A stretch of DNA of 23,327 bases, taken from NCBI GenBank assembly GCA_028868455.1, contig JAGWUK010000003.1, forward strand, positions 1-23,327. Reading direction: 5' to 3'. The position numbers and the translations under genes are program-made. The first letter of the stretch is position 1. Every line of letters starts with the position of its first letter. A model generated the notes under the pieces. The model was given only the letters and a program-made list of their open reading frames with translations. It made no database searches and was not told the DNA's origin. Of this stretch, positions 22,821 through 23,327 are shown piece after piece. The DNA is from Burkholderiales bacterium. GTDB lineage: Bacteria > Pseudomonadota > Gammaproteobacteria > Burkholderiales > Burkholderiaceae_D.

Positions 22821-23327
22821 AGGCCTGCACCCCCAGCGTTTGCCAGACCTCGGGCATCCCGGCTTCCACCTGGGTCGCGCGGACGAGGCCCAGCCGGGTG
22901 ACGCTGCCGTCCTGGTACTCCACAAACGTGCCAGGTTCGATGATCCCGGTCTCGGCCAGCACCGGCAGCCGCAGGCTGACCTCGAGCTGGTGACCGGTGT
23001 CGCCCAGCACGGCGATGCCACGCTGACGCGCAGCGGCGGCCTCGGTGATCAGCGGATTAACGACCATCGGTGCCAGCACATCTCCGGCAGTCCCTGCTCG
23101 GGTTACCTGCCCGAGGACGCCGACATCCTGCCCGGAAACGAACACGCGGTTGTACCCAGGCTTCTCCAGCCAGCGCAACGACTCGCGGGCGACGGCATCG
23201 ACCGGCAACACGAAGTCGGGCGTGACCGTGCTCCATTCCCAAGGGGCGACCGGGTAGCGATGACGCACACGGATGCTCTGAGCCGAGGGATGCGGAATCA
23301 AGTAGCCACCTGCAGCACCGGCAATGG
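22813..23327 (-). CDS. Phage tail/baseplate hub-like protein, 5' end outside the window
   Basis: The frame is open to the window edge, so the start lies beyond 23327; the last full upstream codon is at 23325-23323. A TTG at 23301 is in frame but is unlikely to be the start, since the reading continues smoothly upstream. The visible part is beta-rich: NRVFVSGQDVGVLGQVTR, then RQRGIAVLGDTGHQLEVSL, then PVLAETGIIEPGTFVEY. This pattern resembles proteins of Mu-like and related tail baseplate hubs that I remember from prophages. It overlaps the next gene by 8 bases. Confidence 0.7.
   Translation of the reverse strand, partial: IAGAAGGYLIPHPSAQSIRVRHRYPVAPWEWSTVTPDFVLPVDAVARESLRWLEKPGYNRVFVSGQDVGVLGQVTRAGTAGDVLAPMVVNPLITEAAAARQRGIAVLGDTGHQLEVSLRLPVLAETGIIEPGTFVEYQDGSVTRLGLVRATQVEAGMPEVWQTLGVQAYA

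Overview
This window looks like a defence island from a Gram-negative bacterium, probably a proteobacterium, sitting against the late genes of a prophage. The evidence for the host group is indirect: HsdR-type type I restriction, the phage lysis and tail gene style, and Shine-Dalgarno-led overlapping genes. The left and central 21 kb are visibly less G+C-rich than the prophage genes on the right.

Layout. (1) Positions 1-229 hold the C-terminus of a type I restriction enzyme R subunit. (2) After 69 bases that contain only a possible 12-codon leader ORF, a single block of 14 genes runs on the + strand from 299 to 21276. No internal gap exceeds 16 bases, and most junctions are ATGA-type or 7-8 base overlaps, so it should be one translationally coupled operon. 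(3) Positions 21292-23327 hold minus-strand prophage genes: lysozyme, holin-like protein, a small DUF6127-like protein, a hairpin terminator, and two tail/baseplate-like genes. They converge on the operon with a gap of only 15 bases.

The operon has three recognisable blocks. The first (299-5850) encodes a TerY-like vWA protein, a WXG100-like helical hairpin protein, a coiled-coil protein ending in a PD-(D/E)XK nuclease, two small unknown proteins, and a soluble FtsK/EssC-like tandem ATPase. The second (5847-10159) encodes a protein with an RtcR-like CARF module, a Card1-like CARF module and a PD-(D/E)XK nuclease, followed by the vWA/PP2C/kinase triad known as TerY-P. The third (10156-21276) encodes a UPF1-like SF1 helicase, a winged-helix protein with a HEPN RNase motif, a coiled-coil McrB-like AAA+ protein, and a large protein that appears to join a DUF2357-like N-terminus, an Hsp70-like region and a cold-shock domain. 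The third block resembles the coiled-coil McrBC relatives called CoCoNuTs, which I recall are sometimes linked to TerY-P; I could not check that here.

My reading (inference) is a multi-tier defence machine. RNA or nucleoprotein would be recognised by the helicase, HEPN and cold-shock/McrB components. Phosphorylation switching would run through vWA-PP2C-kinase. The effectors would be two separate PD-(D/E)XK nucleases, one gated by CARF ligand binding and one associated with the WXG/FtsK module. No CRISPR array, cas gene, cyclic-oligonucleotide synthase, tRNA, rRNA or IS element was found. There is no gene-free stretch longer than 300 bases.
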